A stretch of DNA of 64,000 nucleotides, from NCBI GenBank assembly GCA_019915135.1, contig JAHLMK010000004.1, positions 1 through 64,000 of the forward strand, in the 5' to 3' direction. The notes below the pieces were generated by a model. That model made no database searches, was not told where the DNA came from, and saw only the letters and a list, made by a program, of their open reading frames with translations. The translations under genes were made by a program, and so were the position numbers. The stretch is from Strobilurus pachycystidiatus (taxonomy: Eukaryota; Basidiomycota; Agaricomycetes; Agaricales; Physalacriaceae). This document shows, in pieces, positions 1-14,100 of the stretch (position 1 is the stretch's first letter; each line of letters opens with the position of its first letter).

Positions 1-1067
1 GAACACCGAGAACCCCAAACCTTCTAACCCGAACCTAACCTTCTAACCGAGTGAGCCCGTATAAGGTGCACAATCTGTTCACACTATACGTGTTGTCCGT
101 ATCTTTGTGCTCTTCTCGAATACGGCAGTATCAACTCCCCATCTAATCTCATTGCCGCACTACGGCCAAAGACATTATTTCCACAGGCAAACAAGAGGCC
201 ATAGTCAAAATGCAAGTCGCACAGCCCGTGTGGGCCATCATCACACTCGAAATGTCAATACGATTCTGAATGCCCATTTTTGACTGACTAACGACACATT
301 TCTGAACTTACTGCGACCATTCCCGTATTTAGCATGAACGTGTGTTGTTACCCTCCTGCGGCACTCGCCGTCAGACCTGACTTGACTCTGCCCTTCATAT
401 GTCACATGTGCTCAGATCTATAACAGTTTGAACAACCGAGCACGAGCGAATAGATTGCTTCCTTTGACCGACTAGTCTTCCGAATAAACGACGCATTAAC
501 AGGCCATATCTGACAAGTTAGAAAAAAAGTAAACGGTTCAAAAGCAACTCAGGACATCTTTGAACTCGTCTGGTGATACACATCTTACTTTGAACTGCGA
601 TACGCACCGAGACAGAGGCCTCGTAGGCGCGCCCTTTCTTGAACTGAGTTTGAACTTCTTGTGGCACGTCGCCTATGTGCCCTCACCTCCTAACCTACTA
701 AAGTGAAATAGCCTTCCAAAGACACATCCGAAACCGGGCCGGTGGGCTTTTTACGTTAGGCTGAATCCCTCGATCTGCGTTACCAACCTCTAACCGTCCG
801 CAAGCGCAAGACAGCTGTTTTCGAATGAATATTATGCATCATTGGATGCGTATCCTCATGCTCTTCACTGATTCAGAAGTATCAACTGTCTACCTAATCT
901 CGTTTCCTCGTTACGGCCCAATACATTACTTCCGCATACGGAAAATAGACTGTACCCAAAATACAAGTACCCCAGTCCGCGTGGGCCATCATCATACTCG
1001 GAATTGAACATGAGAGGTGTAAGTATAGGTCTTCATTGATCTTGATTGAAACATGAATGAACAATGC

Positions 1068-1097
1068 GTTCAAAGTCATAGTAAGATGACTTTGAAC
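1068..1097. repeat. Perfect 12-base inverted repeat in B monomers
   Basis: gttcaaagtcat is followed by the 6-base loop agtaag and then the exact reverse complement atgactttgaac. The same structure is present in every B monomer (for example near 3411, 5738 and 8068). In the D monomers it is kept with one mismatch (gttcgaagtcat). It could form a hairpin or cruciform, or be a dyad site for a DNA-binding protein. Function is unknown. Confidence 0.85.
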
Positions 1098-1170
1098 TGC
1101 GACCTGAGCATAGAAGGAAGCATAAACGTAACTCACTGTATTATCCAATGGATAGTTGGTGGGTGATTGT

Positions 1171-1257
1171 GTCACATTTCTAGCTAATACGGTCACGTTT
1201 CTGACTGTTTTCTGTTACGTTTCTAGCTGTTTTCTGTCACGTTTCTAGCCGTTTTGC
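1171..1257. repeat. Four-copy ~22-base minisatellite nested in B monomers
   Basis: Four successive blocks begin gtcac or gttac and read roughly gtcacgtttctagctgtttt. D monomers carry a four-copy variant of the same block (near 18431-18515). It lies just before the monomer boundary. Confidence 0.8.
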
Positions 1258-2788
1258 ATCCATAAAAGGAAATTTTTCTTGCTAGCAAAAAAGTCTATTA
1301 GATAGTTAGCGAATAGATTGCTTCCTTTGACCGACTAGTCTTCCGAATAAACGACACATTAACAGGCCATATCTGACAAGTTAGAAAAAAAGTAAACGGT
1401 TCAAAAGCAACTCAGGACATCTTTGAACTCGTCTAGTGATACACATCTTACTTTGAACTGCGATACGCACCGAGACAGAGGCCTCGTACGCGCGCCCTTT
1501 CTTGAACTGAGTTTGAACTTCTTGTGGCACGTCGCCTATGTGCCCTCACCTCCTAACCTACTAAAAGTGAAAGGATAGGCCTTCCAAAGACACATCCGAG
1601 GCCGGGTGGGCTTTTTACGTTAGGCTGAATCCCTCAATCTGCGTTACCAACCTCTAACCGTCCGCAAGCGCAAGACAGCTGTTTTCGAATGAATATTATG
1701 CATCATTGGATGCGTATCCTCATGCTCTTCACTGATTCAGAAGTATCAACTGCCTACCTAATCTCGTTTCCTCGTTACGGCCCAATACATTACTTCCGCA
1801 TACGAAAATAGACTGTACCCAAAATACAAGTACCCCAGTCCGCGTGGGCCATCATCATACTCGGAATTTGATTACGAACCCAGATACACCAAACTTGACT
1901 GAATGCAACACCCGCAATACACCGTTCCAACAAACTGTTATTTGTGACTCTCACGGCACATGCCGCCACGCGTCACTTGAAGTTTTCTCTTCATATTTTA
2001 CATATACTCAAGTTCATGTCATGCCGAACATCCGAAAACAAGCGTATTGCTCGCTTTCTTCAACCGAGTAGGTTTCCAATTAAGAAGCGTAACGTGAAGT
2101 CATTGTTGACACCTAACGAAATAAATTGAACATCTGCGTTAGTTCAAAGATAATCCAAGACATCTTTGAACCCATCACTTGAACGCACGTCTGATACTTA
2201 CTATCTGAATCAAATCACAACGCGGCCGGAACGCACGTTTAGCATAATATCACATATCTTGGTGCGTCTCCAATACACACCGAGACAGAGGCCCCGCACG
2301 CGGGCCCTTTCTTAAACGTTCTCTTCCGCTGCGCGGGCGAGAAACACCGAGAACCCCAAACCTTCTAACCCGAACCTAACCTTCTAACCGAGTGAGCCCG
2401 TATAAGGTGCACAATCTGTTCACACTATACGTGTTGTCCGTATCTTTGTGCTCTTCTCGAATACGGCAGTATCAACTCCCCATCTAATCTCATTGCCGCA
2501 CTACGGCCAAAGACATTATTTCCACAGGCAAACAAGAGGCCATAGTCAAAATGCAAGTCGCACAGCCCGTGTGGGCCATCATCACACTCGAAATGTCAAT
2601 ACGATTCTGAATTGCCCATTTTTGACTGACTACGACATTTCTGAACTTGACTGCGACCATTCCCGGTATTTAGCATGAACGTGTGTTGTTTACGGCTCCT
2701 GCGGCACTCGCCGTCAGACCTGACTTGACTCTGCCCTTCATATGTCACATGTGCTCAGATCTATAACAGTTTGAACAACCGAGCACGA

Positions 2789-3650
2789 GCGAATAGATTG
2801 CTTCCTTTGACCGACTAGTCTTCCGAATAAACGACGCATTAACAGGCCATATCTGACAAGTTAGAAAAAAGTAAACGGTTCAAAAGCAACTCAGGACATC
2901 TTTGAACTCGTCTGGTGATACACATCTTACTTTGAACTGCGATACGCACCGAGACAGAGGCCTCGTAGGCGCGCCCTTTCTTGAACTGAGTTTGAACTTC
3001 TTGTGGCACGTCGCCTATGTGCCCTCACCTCCTAACCTACTAAAAGTGAAAGGATAGGCCTTCCAAAGACACATCCGAGGCCGGGTGGGCTTTTTACGTT
3101 AGGCTGAATCCCTCGATCTGCGTTACCAACCTCTAACCGTCCGCAAGCGCAAGACAGCTGTTTTCGAATGAATATTATGCATCATTGGATGCGTATCCTC
3201 ATGCTCTTCACTGATTCAGAAGTATCAACTGTCTACCTAATCTCGTTTCCTCGTTACGGCCCAATACATTACTTCCGCATACGGAAAATAGACTGTACCC
3301 AAAATACAAGTACCCCAGTCCGCGTGGGCCATCATCATACTCGGAATTGAACATGAGAGGTGTAAGTATAGGTCTTCATTGATCTTGATTGAAACATGAA
3401 TGAACAATGCGTTCAAAGTCATAGTAAGATGACTTTGAACTGCGACCTGAGCATAGAAGGAAGCATAAACGTAACTCACTGTATTATCCAATGGATAGTT
3501 GGTGGGTGATTGTGTCACATTTCTAGCTAATACGGTCACGTTTCTGACTGTTTTCTGTTACGTTTCTAGCTGTTTTCTGTCACGTTTCTAGCCGTTTTGC
3601 ATCCATAAAAGGAATTTTTCTTGCTAGCAAAAAAGTCTATTAGATAGTTA
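2789..3650. repeat. Representative satellite monomer B (about 862 bases)
   Basis: Begins at gcgaatagattgcttcc and ends at a ttagatagtta motif. Its first ~560 bases match monomer C closely. Its last ~300 bases are specific to B and D monomers and contain a perfect 12-base inverted repeat, a roughly 22-base minisatellite and a short palindrome around ttgctagcaa. Equivalent B copies start near 449, 5115, 7445 and at the same phase in each later unit. Confidence 0.85.
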
Positions 3651-4469
3651 GCGAATAGATTGCTTCCTTTGACCGACTAGTCTTCCGAATAAACGACACA
3701 TTAACAGGCCATATCTGACAAGTTAGAAAAAAAGTAAACGGTTCAAAAGCAACTCAGGACATCTTTGAACTCGTCTAGTGATACACATCTTACTTTGAAC
3801 TGCGATACGCACCGAGACAGAGGCCTCGTACGCGCGCCCTTTCTTGAACTGAGTTTGAACTTCTTGTGGCACGTCGCCTATGTGCCCTCACCTCCTAACC
3901 TACTAAAAGTGAAAGGATAGGCCTTCCAAAGACACATCCGAGGCCGGGTGGGCTTTTTACGTTAGGCTGAATCCCTCAATCTGCGTTACCAACCTCTAAC
4001 CGTCCGCAAGCGCAAGACAGCTGTTTTCGAATGAATATTATGCATCATTGGATGCGTATCCTCATGCTCTTCACTGATTCAGAAGTATCAACTGCCTACC
4101 TAATCTCGTTTCCTCGTTACGGCCCAATACATTACTTCCGCATACGAAAAATAGACTGTACCCAAAATACAAGTACCCCAGTCCGCGTGGGCCATCATCA
4201 TACTCGGAATTTGATTACGAACCCAGATACACCAAACTTGACTGAATGCAACACCCGCAATACACCGTTCAACAAACTGTTATTCCTCACACACACTGCC
4301 ACTCACGCATCCGCGTCACTTGAAGTTTTCTCTTCATTTTTACATATACTCAAGTTCATGTCATGCCGAACATCCGAAAACAAGCGTATTGCTCGCTTTC
4401 TTCAACCGAGTAGGTTTCCGATTAAGAAGCGTAACGTGAAGTCATTGTTGACACCTAACGAAATAAATT
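3651..4469. repeat. Representative satellite monomer C (about 820 bases)
   Basis: Starts with the same gcgaatagattgcttcc motif as monomer B and follows it to the catactcggaatt region. It then carries its own tail, beginning ttgattacgaacccag, in place of the B tail. In this unit, 4266-4320 is unusual: the text between gttcaacaaactg and gcgtcacttg differs from every other unit. Confidence 0.8.
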
Positions 4470-5114
4470 GAACATCTGCGTTAGTTCAAAGATAATCCAA
4501 GACATCTTTGAACCCATCACTTGAACGCACGTCTGATACTTACTATCTGAATCAAATCACAACGCGGCCGGAACGCACGTTTAGCATAATATCACATATC
4601 TTGGTGCGTCTCCAATACACACCGAGACAGAGGCCCCGCACGCGGGCCCTTTCTTAAACGTTCTCTTCCGCTGCGCGGGCGAGAACACCGAGAACCCCAA
4701 ACCTAACCTTCTAACCGAGTGAGCCCGTATAAGGTGCACAATCTGTTCACACTATACGTGTTGTCCGTATCTTTGTGCTCTTCTCGAATACGGCAGTATC
4801 AACTCCCCATCTAATCTCATTGCCGCACTACGGCCAAAGACATTATTTCCACAGGCAAACAAGAGGCCATAGTCAAAATGCAAGTCGCACAGCCCGTGTG
4901 GGCCATCATCACACTCGAAATGTCAATACGATTCTGAATTGCCCATTTTTGACTGACTACGACATTTCTGAACTTGACTGCGACCATTCCCGGTATTTAG
5001 CATGAACGTGTGTTGTTTACGGCTCCTGCGGCACTCGCCGTCAGACCTGACTTGACTCTGCCCTTCATATGTCACATGTGCTCAGATCTATAACAGTTTG
5101 AACACCGAGCACGA
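4470..5114. repeat. Representative satellite monomer A (about 645 bases)
   Basis: The most diverged of the three monomers. It can be aligned to B and C through shared landmarks: acatctttgaac, caccgagacagaggcc, a stretch like cggcagtatcaact against gaagtatcaact, and gtgggccatcatca. The boundary with C is approximate. It contains the C-rich stretch accttctaaccgag; in units starting at 4683 and 7012 a 14-base segment (cttctaacccgaac) is missing from it. Confidence 0.75.
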
Positions 5115-8100
5115 GCGAATAGATTGCTTCCTTTGACCGACTAGTCTTCCGAATAAACGACGCATTAACAGGCCATATCTGACAAGTTAGAAAAAAAGTA
5201 AACGGTTCAAAAGCAACTCAGGACATCTTTGAACTCGTCTGGTGATACACATCTTACTTTGAACTGCGATACGCACCGAGACAGAGGCCTCGTAGGCGCG
5301 CCCTTTCTTGAACTGAGTTTGAACTTCTTGTGGCACGTCGCCTATGTGCCCTCACCTCCTAACCTACTAAAAGTGAAAGGATAGGCCTTCCAAAGACACA
5401 TCCGAGGCCGGGTGGGCTTGTTACGTTAGGCTGAATCCCTCGATCTGCGTTACCAACCTCTAACCGTCCGCAAGCGCAAGACAGCTGTTTTCGAATGAAT
5501 ATTATGCATCATTGGATGCGTATCCTCATGCTCTTCACTGATTCAGAAGTATCAACTGTCTACCTAATCTCGTTTCCTCGTTACGGCCCAATACATTACT
5601 TCCGCATACGGAAAATAGACTGTACCCAAAATACAAGTACCCCAGTCCGCGTGGGCCATCATCATACTCGGAATTGAACATGAGAGGTGTAAGTATAGGT
5701 CTTCATTGATCTTGATTGAAACATGAATGAACAATGCGTTCAAAGTCATAGTAAGATGACTTTGAACTGCGACCTGAGCATAGAAGGAAGCATAAACGTA
5801 ACTCACTGTATTATCCAATGGATAGTTGGTGGGTGATTGTGTCACATTTCTAGCTAATACGGTCACGTTTCTGACTGTTTTCTGTTACGTTTCTAGCTGT
5901 TTTCTGTCACGTTTCTAGCCGTTTTGCATCCATAAAAGGAAATTTTTCTTGCTAGCAAAAAAGTCTATTAGATAGTTAGCGAATAGATTGCTTCCTTTGA
6001 CCGACTAGTCTTCCGAATAAACGACACATTAACAGGCCATATCTGACAAGTTAGAAAAAAAGTAAACGGTTCAAAAGCAACTCAGGACATCTTTGAACTC
6101 GTCTAGTGATACACATCTTACTTTGAACTGCGATACGCACCGAGACAGAGGCCTCGTACGCGCGCCCTTTCTTGAACTGAGTTTGAACTTCTTGTGGCAC
6201 GTCGCCTATGTGCCCTCACCTCCTAACCTACTAAAAGTGAAAGGATAGGCCTTCCAAAGACACATCCGAGGCCGGGTGGGCTTTTTACGTTAGGCTGAAT
6301 CCCTCAATCTGCGTTACCAACCTCTAACCGTCCGCAAGCGCAAGACAGCTGTTTTCGAATGAATATTATGCATCATTGGATGCGTATCCTCATGCTCTTC
6401 ACTGATTCAGAAGTATCAACTGCCTACCTAATCTCGTTTCCTCGTTACGGCCCAATACATTACTTCCGCATACGAAAAATAGACTGTACCCAAAATACAA
6501 GTACCCCAGTCCGCGTGGGCCATCATCATACTCGGAATTTGATTACGAACCCAGATACACCAAACTTGACTGAATGCAACACCCGCAATACACCGTTCCA
6601 ACAAACTGTTATTTGTGACTCTCACGGCACATGCCGCCACGCGTCACTTGAAGTTTTCTCTTCATATTTTACATATACTCAAGTTCATGTCATGCCGAAC
6701 ATCCGAAAACAAGCGTATTGCTCGCTTTCTTCAACCGAGTAGGTTTCCGATTAAGAAGCGTAACGTGAAGTCATTGTTGACACCTAACGAAATAAATTGA
6801 ACATCTGCGTTAGTTCAAAGATAATCCAAGACATCTTTGAACCCATCACTTGAACGCACGTCTGATACTTACTATCTGAATCAAATCACAACGCGGCCGG
6901 AACGCACGTTTAGCATAATATCACATATCTTGGTGCGTCTCCAATACACACCGAGACAGAGGCCCCGCACGCGGGCCCTTTCTTAAACGTTCTCTTCCGC
7001 TGCGCGGGCGAGAACACCGAGAACCCCAAACCTAACCTTCTAACCGAGTGAGCCCGTATAAGGTGCACAATCTGTTCACACTATACGTGTTGTCCGTATC
7101 TTTGTGCTCTTCTCGAATACGGCAGTATCAACTCCCCATCTAATCTCATTGCCGCACTACGGCCAAAGACATTATTTCCACAGGCAAACAAGAGGCCATA
7201 GTCAAAATGCAAGTCGCACAGCCCGTGTGGGCCATCATCACACTCGAAATGTCAATACGATTCTGAATTGCCCATTTTTGACTGACTACGACATTTCTGA
7301 ACTTGACTGCGACCATTCCCGGTATTTAGCATGAACGTGTGTTGTTTACGGCTCCTGCGGCACTCGCCGTCAGACCTGACTTGACTCTGCCCTTCATATG
7401 TCACATGTGCTCAGATCTATAACAGTTTGAACAACCGAGCACGAGCGAATAGATTGCTTCCTTTGACCGACTAGTCTTCCGAATAAACGACGCATTAACA
7501 GGCCATATCTGACAAGTTAGAAAAAAAGTAAACGGTTCAAAAGCAACTCAGGACATCTTTGAACTCGTCTGGTGATACACATCTTACTTTGAACTGCGAT
7601 ACGCACCGAGACAGAGGCCTCGTAGGCGCGCCCTTTCTTGAACTGAGTTTGAACTTCTTGTGGCACGTCGCCTATGTGCCCTCACCTCCTAACCTACTAA
7701 AAGTGAAAGGATAGGCCTTCCAAAGACACATCCGAGGCCGGGTGGGCTTTTTACGTTAGGCTGAATCCCTCGATCTGCGTTACCAACCTCTAACCGTCCG
7801 CAAGCGCAAGACAGCTGTTTTCGAATGAATATTATGCATCATTGGATGCGTATCCTCATGCTCTTCACTGATTCAGAAGTATCAACTGTCTACCTAATCT
7901 CGTTTCCTCGTTACGGCCCAATACATTACTTCCGCATACGGAAAATAGACTGTACCCAAAATACAAGTACCCCAGTCCGCGTGGGCCATCATCATACTCG
8001 GAATTGAACATGAGAGGTGTAAGTATAGGTCTTCATTGATCTTGATTGAAACATGAATGAACAATGCGTTCAAAGTCATAGTAAGATGACTTTGAACTGC

Positions 8101-11100
8101 GACCTGAGCATAGAAGGAAGCATAAACGTAACTCACTGTATTATCCAATGGATAGTTGGTGGGTGATTGTGTCACATTTCTAGCTAATACGGTCACGTTT
8201 CTGACTGTTTTCTGTTACGTTTCTAGCTGTTTTCTGTCACGTTTCTAGCCGTTTTGCATCCATAAAAGGAAATTTTTCTTGCTAGCAAAAAAGTCTATTA
8301 GATAGTTAGCGAATAGATTGCTTCCTTTGACCGACTAGTCTTCCGAATAAACGACACATTAACAGGCCATATCTGACAAGTTAGAAAAAAAGTAAACGGT
8401 TCAAAAGCAACTCAGGACATCTTTGAACTCGTCTAGTGATACACATCTTACTTTGAACTGCGATACGCACCGAGACAGAGGCCTCGTACGCGCGCCCTTT
8501 CTTGAACTGAGTTTGAACTTCTTGTGGCACGTCGCCTATGTGCCCTCACCTCCTAACCTACTAAAAGTGAAAGGATAGGCCTTCCAAAGACACATCCGAG
8601 GCCGGGTGGGCTTTTTACGTTAGGCTGAATCCCTCAATCTGCGTTACCAACCTCTAACCGTCCGCAAGCGCAAGACAGCTGTTTTCGAATGAATATTATG
8701 CATCATTGGATGCGTATCCTCATGCTCTTCACTGATTCAGAAGTATCAACTGCCTACCTAATCTCGTTTCCTCGTTACGGCCCAATACATTACTTCCGCA
8801 TACGAAAAATAGACTGTACCCAAAATACAAGTACCCCAGTCCGCGTGGGCCATCATCATACTCGGAATTTGATTACGAACCCAGATACACCAAACTTGAC
8901 TGAATGCAACACCCGCAATACACCGTTCCAACAAACTGTTATTTGTGACTCTCACGGCACATGCCGCCACGCGTCACTTGAAGTTTTCTCTTCATATTTT
9001 ACATATACTCAAGTTCATGTCATGCCGAACATCCGAAAACAAGCGTATTGCTCGCTTTCTTCAACCGAGTAGGTTTCCGATTAAGAAGCGTAACGTGAAG
9101 TCATTGTTGACACCTAACGAAATAAATTGAACATCTGCGTTAGTTCAAAGATAATCCAAGACATCTTTGAACCCATCACTTGAACGCACGTCTGATACTT
9201 ACTATCTGAATCAAATCACAACGCGGCCGGAACGCACGTTTAGCATAATATCACATATCTTGGTGCGTCTCCAATACACACCGAGACAGAGGCCCCGCAC
9301 GCGGGCCCTTTCTTAAACGTTCTCTTCCGCTGCGCGGGCGAGAACACCGAGAACCCCAAACCTTCTAACCCGAACCTAACCTTCTAACCGAGTGAGCCCG
9401 TATAAGGTGCACAATCTGTTCACACTATACGTGTTGTCCGTATCTTTGTGCTCTTCTCGAATACGGCAGTATCAACTCCCCATCTAATCTCATTGCCGCA
9501 CTACGGCCAAAGACATTATTTCCACAGGCAAACAAGAGGCCATAGTCAAAATGCAAGTCGCACAGCCCGTGTGGGCCATCATCACACTCGAAATGTCAAT
9601 ACGATTCTGAATTGCCCATTTTTGACTGACTACGACATTTCTGAACTTGACTGCGACCATTCCCGGTATTTAGCATGAACGTGTGTTGTTTACGGCTCCT
9701 GCGGCACTCGCCGTCAGACCTGACTTGACTCTGCCCTTCATATGTCACATGTGCTCAGATCTATAACAGTTTGAACAACCGAGCACGAGCGAATAGATTG
9801 CTTCCTTTGACCGACTAGTCTTCCGAATAAACGACGCATTAACAGGCCATATCTGACAAGTTAGAAAAAAAGTAAACGGTTCAAAAGCAACTCAGGACAT
9901 CTTTGAACTCGTCTGGTGATACACATCTTACTTTGAACTGCGATACGCACCGAGACAGAGGCCTCGTAGGCGCGCCCTTTCTTGAACTGAGTTTGAACTT
10001 CTTGTGGCACGTCGCCTATGTGCCCTCACCTCCTAACCTACTAAAAGTGAAAGGATAGGCCTTCCAAAGACACATCCGAGGCCGGGTGGGCTTGTTACGT
10101 TAGGCTGAATCCCTCGATCTGCGTTACCAACCTCTAACCGTCCGCAAGCGCAAGACAGCTGTTTTCGAATGAATATTATGCATCATTGGATGCGTATCCT
10201 CATGCTCTTCACTGATTCAGAAGTATCAACTGTCTACCTAATCTCGTTTCCTCGTTACGGCCCAATACATTACTTCCGCATACGGAAAATAGACTGTACC
10301 CAAAATACAAGTACCCCAGTCCGCGTGGGCCATCATCATACTCGGAATTGAACATGAGAGGTGTAAGTATAGGTCTTCATTGATCTTGATTGAAACATGA
10401 ATGAACAATGCGTTCAAAGTCATAGTAAGATGACTTTGAACTGCGACCTGAGCATAGAAGGAAGCATAAACGTAACTCACTGTATTATCCAATGGATAGT
10501 TGGTGGGTGATTGTGTCACATTTCTAGCTAATACGGTCACGTTTCTGACTGTTTTCTGTTACGTTTCTAGCTGTTTTCTGTCACGTTTCTAGCCGTTTTG
10601 CATCCATAAAAGGAAATTTTTCTTGCTAGCAAAAAAGTCTATTAGATAGTTAGCGAATAGATTGCTTCCTTTGACCGACTAGTCTTCCGAATAAACGACA
10701 CATTAACAGGCCATATCTGACAAGTTAGAAAAAAAGTAAACGGTTCAAAAGCAACTCAGGACATCTTTGAACTCGTCTAGTGATACACATCTTACTTTGA
10801 ACTGCGATACGCACCGAGACAGAGGCCTCGTACGCGCGCCCTTTCTTGAACTGAGTTTGAACTTCTTGTGGCACGTCGCCTATGTGCCCTCACCTCCTAA
10901 CCTACTAAAAGTGAAAGGATAGGCCTTCCAAAGACACATCCGAGGCCGGGTGGGCTTTTTACGTTAGGCTGAATCCCTCAATCTGCGTTACCAACCTCTA
11001 ACCGTCCGCAAGCGCAAGACAGCTGTTTTCGAATGAATATTATGCATCATTGGATGCGTATCCTCATGCTCTTCACTGATTCAGAAGTATCAACTGCCTA

Positions 11101-14100
11101 CCTAATCTCGTTTCCTCGTTACGGCCCAATACATTACTTCCGCATACGAAAAATAGACTGTACCCAAAATACAAGTACCCCAGTCCGCGTGGGCCATCAT
11201 CATACTCGGAATTTGATTACGAACCCAGATACACCAAACTTGACTGAATGCAACACCCGCAATACACCGTTCCAACAAACTGTTATTTGTGACTCTCACG
11301 GCACATGCCGCCACGCGTCACTTGAAGTTTTCTCTTCATATTTTACATATACTCAAGTTCATGTCATGCCGAACATCCGAAAACAAGCGTATTGCTCGCT
11401 TTCTTCAACCGAGTAGGTTTCCGATTAAGAAGCGTAACGTGAAGTCATTGTTGACACCTAACGAAATAAATTGAACATCTGCGTTAGTTCAAAGATAATC
11501 CAAGACATCTTTGAACCCATCACTTGAACGCACGTCTGATACTTACTATCTGAATCAAATCACAACGCGGCCGGAACGCACGTTTAGCATAATATCACAT
11601 ATCTTGGTGCGTCTCCAATACACACCGAGACAGAGGCCCCGCACGCGGGCCCTTTCTTAAACGTTCTCTTCCGCTGCGCGGGCGAGAACACCGAGAACCC
11701 CAAACCTTCTAACCCGAACCTAACCTTCTAACCGAGTGAGCCCGTATAAGGTGCACAATCTGTTCACACTATACGTGTTGTCCGTATCTTTGTGCTCTTC
11801 TCGAATACGGCAGTATCAACTCCCCATCTAATCTCATTGCCGCACTACGGCCAAAGACATTATTTCCACAGGCAAACAAGAGGCCATAGTCAAAATGCAA
11901 GTCGCACAGCCCGTGTGGGCCATCATCACACTCGAAATGTCAATACGATTCTGAATTGCCCATTTTTGACTGACTACGACATTTCTGAACTTGACTGCGA
12001 CCATTCCCGGTATTTAGCATGAACGTGTGTTGTTTACGGCTCCTGCGGCACTCGCCGTCAGACCTGACTTGACTCTGCCCTTCATATGTCACATGTGCTC
12101 AGATCTATAACAGTTTGAACAACCGAGCACGAGCGAATAGATTGCTTCCTTTGACCGACTAGTCTTCCGAATAAACGACGCATTAACAGGCCATATCTGA
12201 CAAGTTAGAAAAAAAGTAAACGGTTCAAAAGCAACTCAGGACATCTTTGAACTCGTCTGGTGATACACATCTTACTTTGAACTGCGATACGCACCGAGAC
12301 AGAGGCCTCGTAGGCGCGCCCTTTCTTGAACTGAGTTTGAACTTCTTGTGGCACGTCGCCTATGTGCCCTCACCTCCTAACCTACTAAAAGTGAAAGGAT
12401 AGGCCTTCCAAAGACACATCCGAGGCCGGGTGGGCTTTTTACGTTAGGCTGAATCCCTCGATCTGCGTTACCAACCTCTAACCGTCCGCAAGCGCAAGAC
12501 AGCTGTTTTCGAATGAATATTATGCATCATTGGATGCGTATCCTCATGCTCTTCACTGATTCAGAAGTATCAACTGTCTACCTAATCTCGTTTCCTCGTT
12601 ACGGCCCAATACATTACTTCCGCATACGGAAAATAGACTGTACCCAAAATACAAGTACCCCAGTCCGCGTGGGCCATCATCATACTCGGAATTGAACATG
12701 AGAGGTGTAAGTATAGGTCTTCATTGATCTTGATTGAAACATGAATGAACAATGCGTTCAAAGTCATAGTAAGATGACTTTGAACTGCGACCTGAGCATA
12801 GAAGGAAGCATAAACGTAACTCACTGTATTATCCAATGGATAGTTGGTGGGTGATTGTGTCACATTTCTAGCTAATACGGTCACGTTTCTGACTGTTTTC
12901 TGTTACGTTTCTAGCTGTTTTCTGTCACGTTTCTAGCCGTTTTGCATCCATAAAAGGAAATTTTTCTTGCTAGCAAAAAAGTCTATTAGATAGTTAGCGA
13001 ATAGATTGCTTCCTTTGACCGACTAGTCTTCCGAATAAACGACACATTAACAGGCCATATCTGACAAGTTAGAAAAAAAGTAAACGGTTCAAAAGCAACT
13101 CAGGACATCTTTGAACTCGTCTAGTGATACACATCTTACTTTGAACTGCGATACGCACCGAGACAGAGGCCTCGTACGCGCGCCCTTTCTTGAACTGAGT
13201 TTGAACTTCTTGTGGCACGTCGCCTATGTGCCCTCACCTCCTAACCTACTAAAAGTGAAAGGATAGGCCTTCCAAAGACACATCCGAGGCCGGGTGGGCT
13301 TTTTACGTTAGGCTGAATCCCTCAATCTGCGTTACCAACCTCTAACCGTCCGCAAGCGCAAGACAGCTGTTTTCGAATGAATATTATGCATCATTGGATG
13401 CGTATCCTCATGCTCTTCACTGATTCAGAAGTATCAACTGCCTACCTAATCTCGTTTCCTCGTTACGGCCCAATACATTACTTCCGCATACGAAAAATAG
13501 ACTGTACCCAAAATACAAGTACCCCAGTCCGCGTGGGCCATCATCATACTCGGAATTTGATTACGAACCCAGATACACCAAACTTGACTGAATGCAACAC
13601 CCGCAATACACCGTTCCAACAAACTGTTATTTGTGACTCTCACGGCACATGCCGCCACGCGTCACTTGAAGTTTTCTCTTCATATTTTACATATACTCAA
13701 GTTCATGTCATGCCGAACATCCGAAAACAAGCGTATTGCTCGCTTTCTTCAACCGAGTAGGTTTCCGATTAAGAAGCGTAACGTGAAGTCATTGTTGACA
13801 CCTAACGAAATAAATTGAACATCTGCGTTAGTTCAAAGATAATCCAAGACATCTTTGAACCCATCACTTGAACGCACGTCTGATACTTACTATCTGAATC
13901 AAATCACAACGCGGCCGGAACGCACGTTTAGCATAATATCACATATCTTGGTGCGTCTCCAATACACACCGAGACAGAGGCCCCGCACGCGGGCCCTTTC
14001 TTAAACGTTCTCTTCCGCTGCGCGGGCGAGAACACCGAGAACCCCAAACCTTCTAACCCGAACCTAACCTTCTAACCGAGTGAGCCCGTATAAGGTGCAC

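Noticed and set aside
1..60. Telomere-like C-rich motifs (cctaacc, ttctaaccc)
   Set aside because: They are part of monomer A, occur once per unit, and are not a tandem of the fungal CCCTAA telomere repeat.
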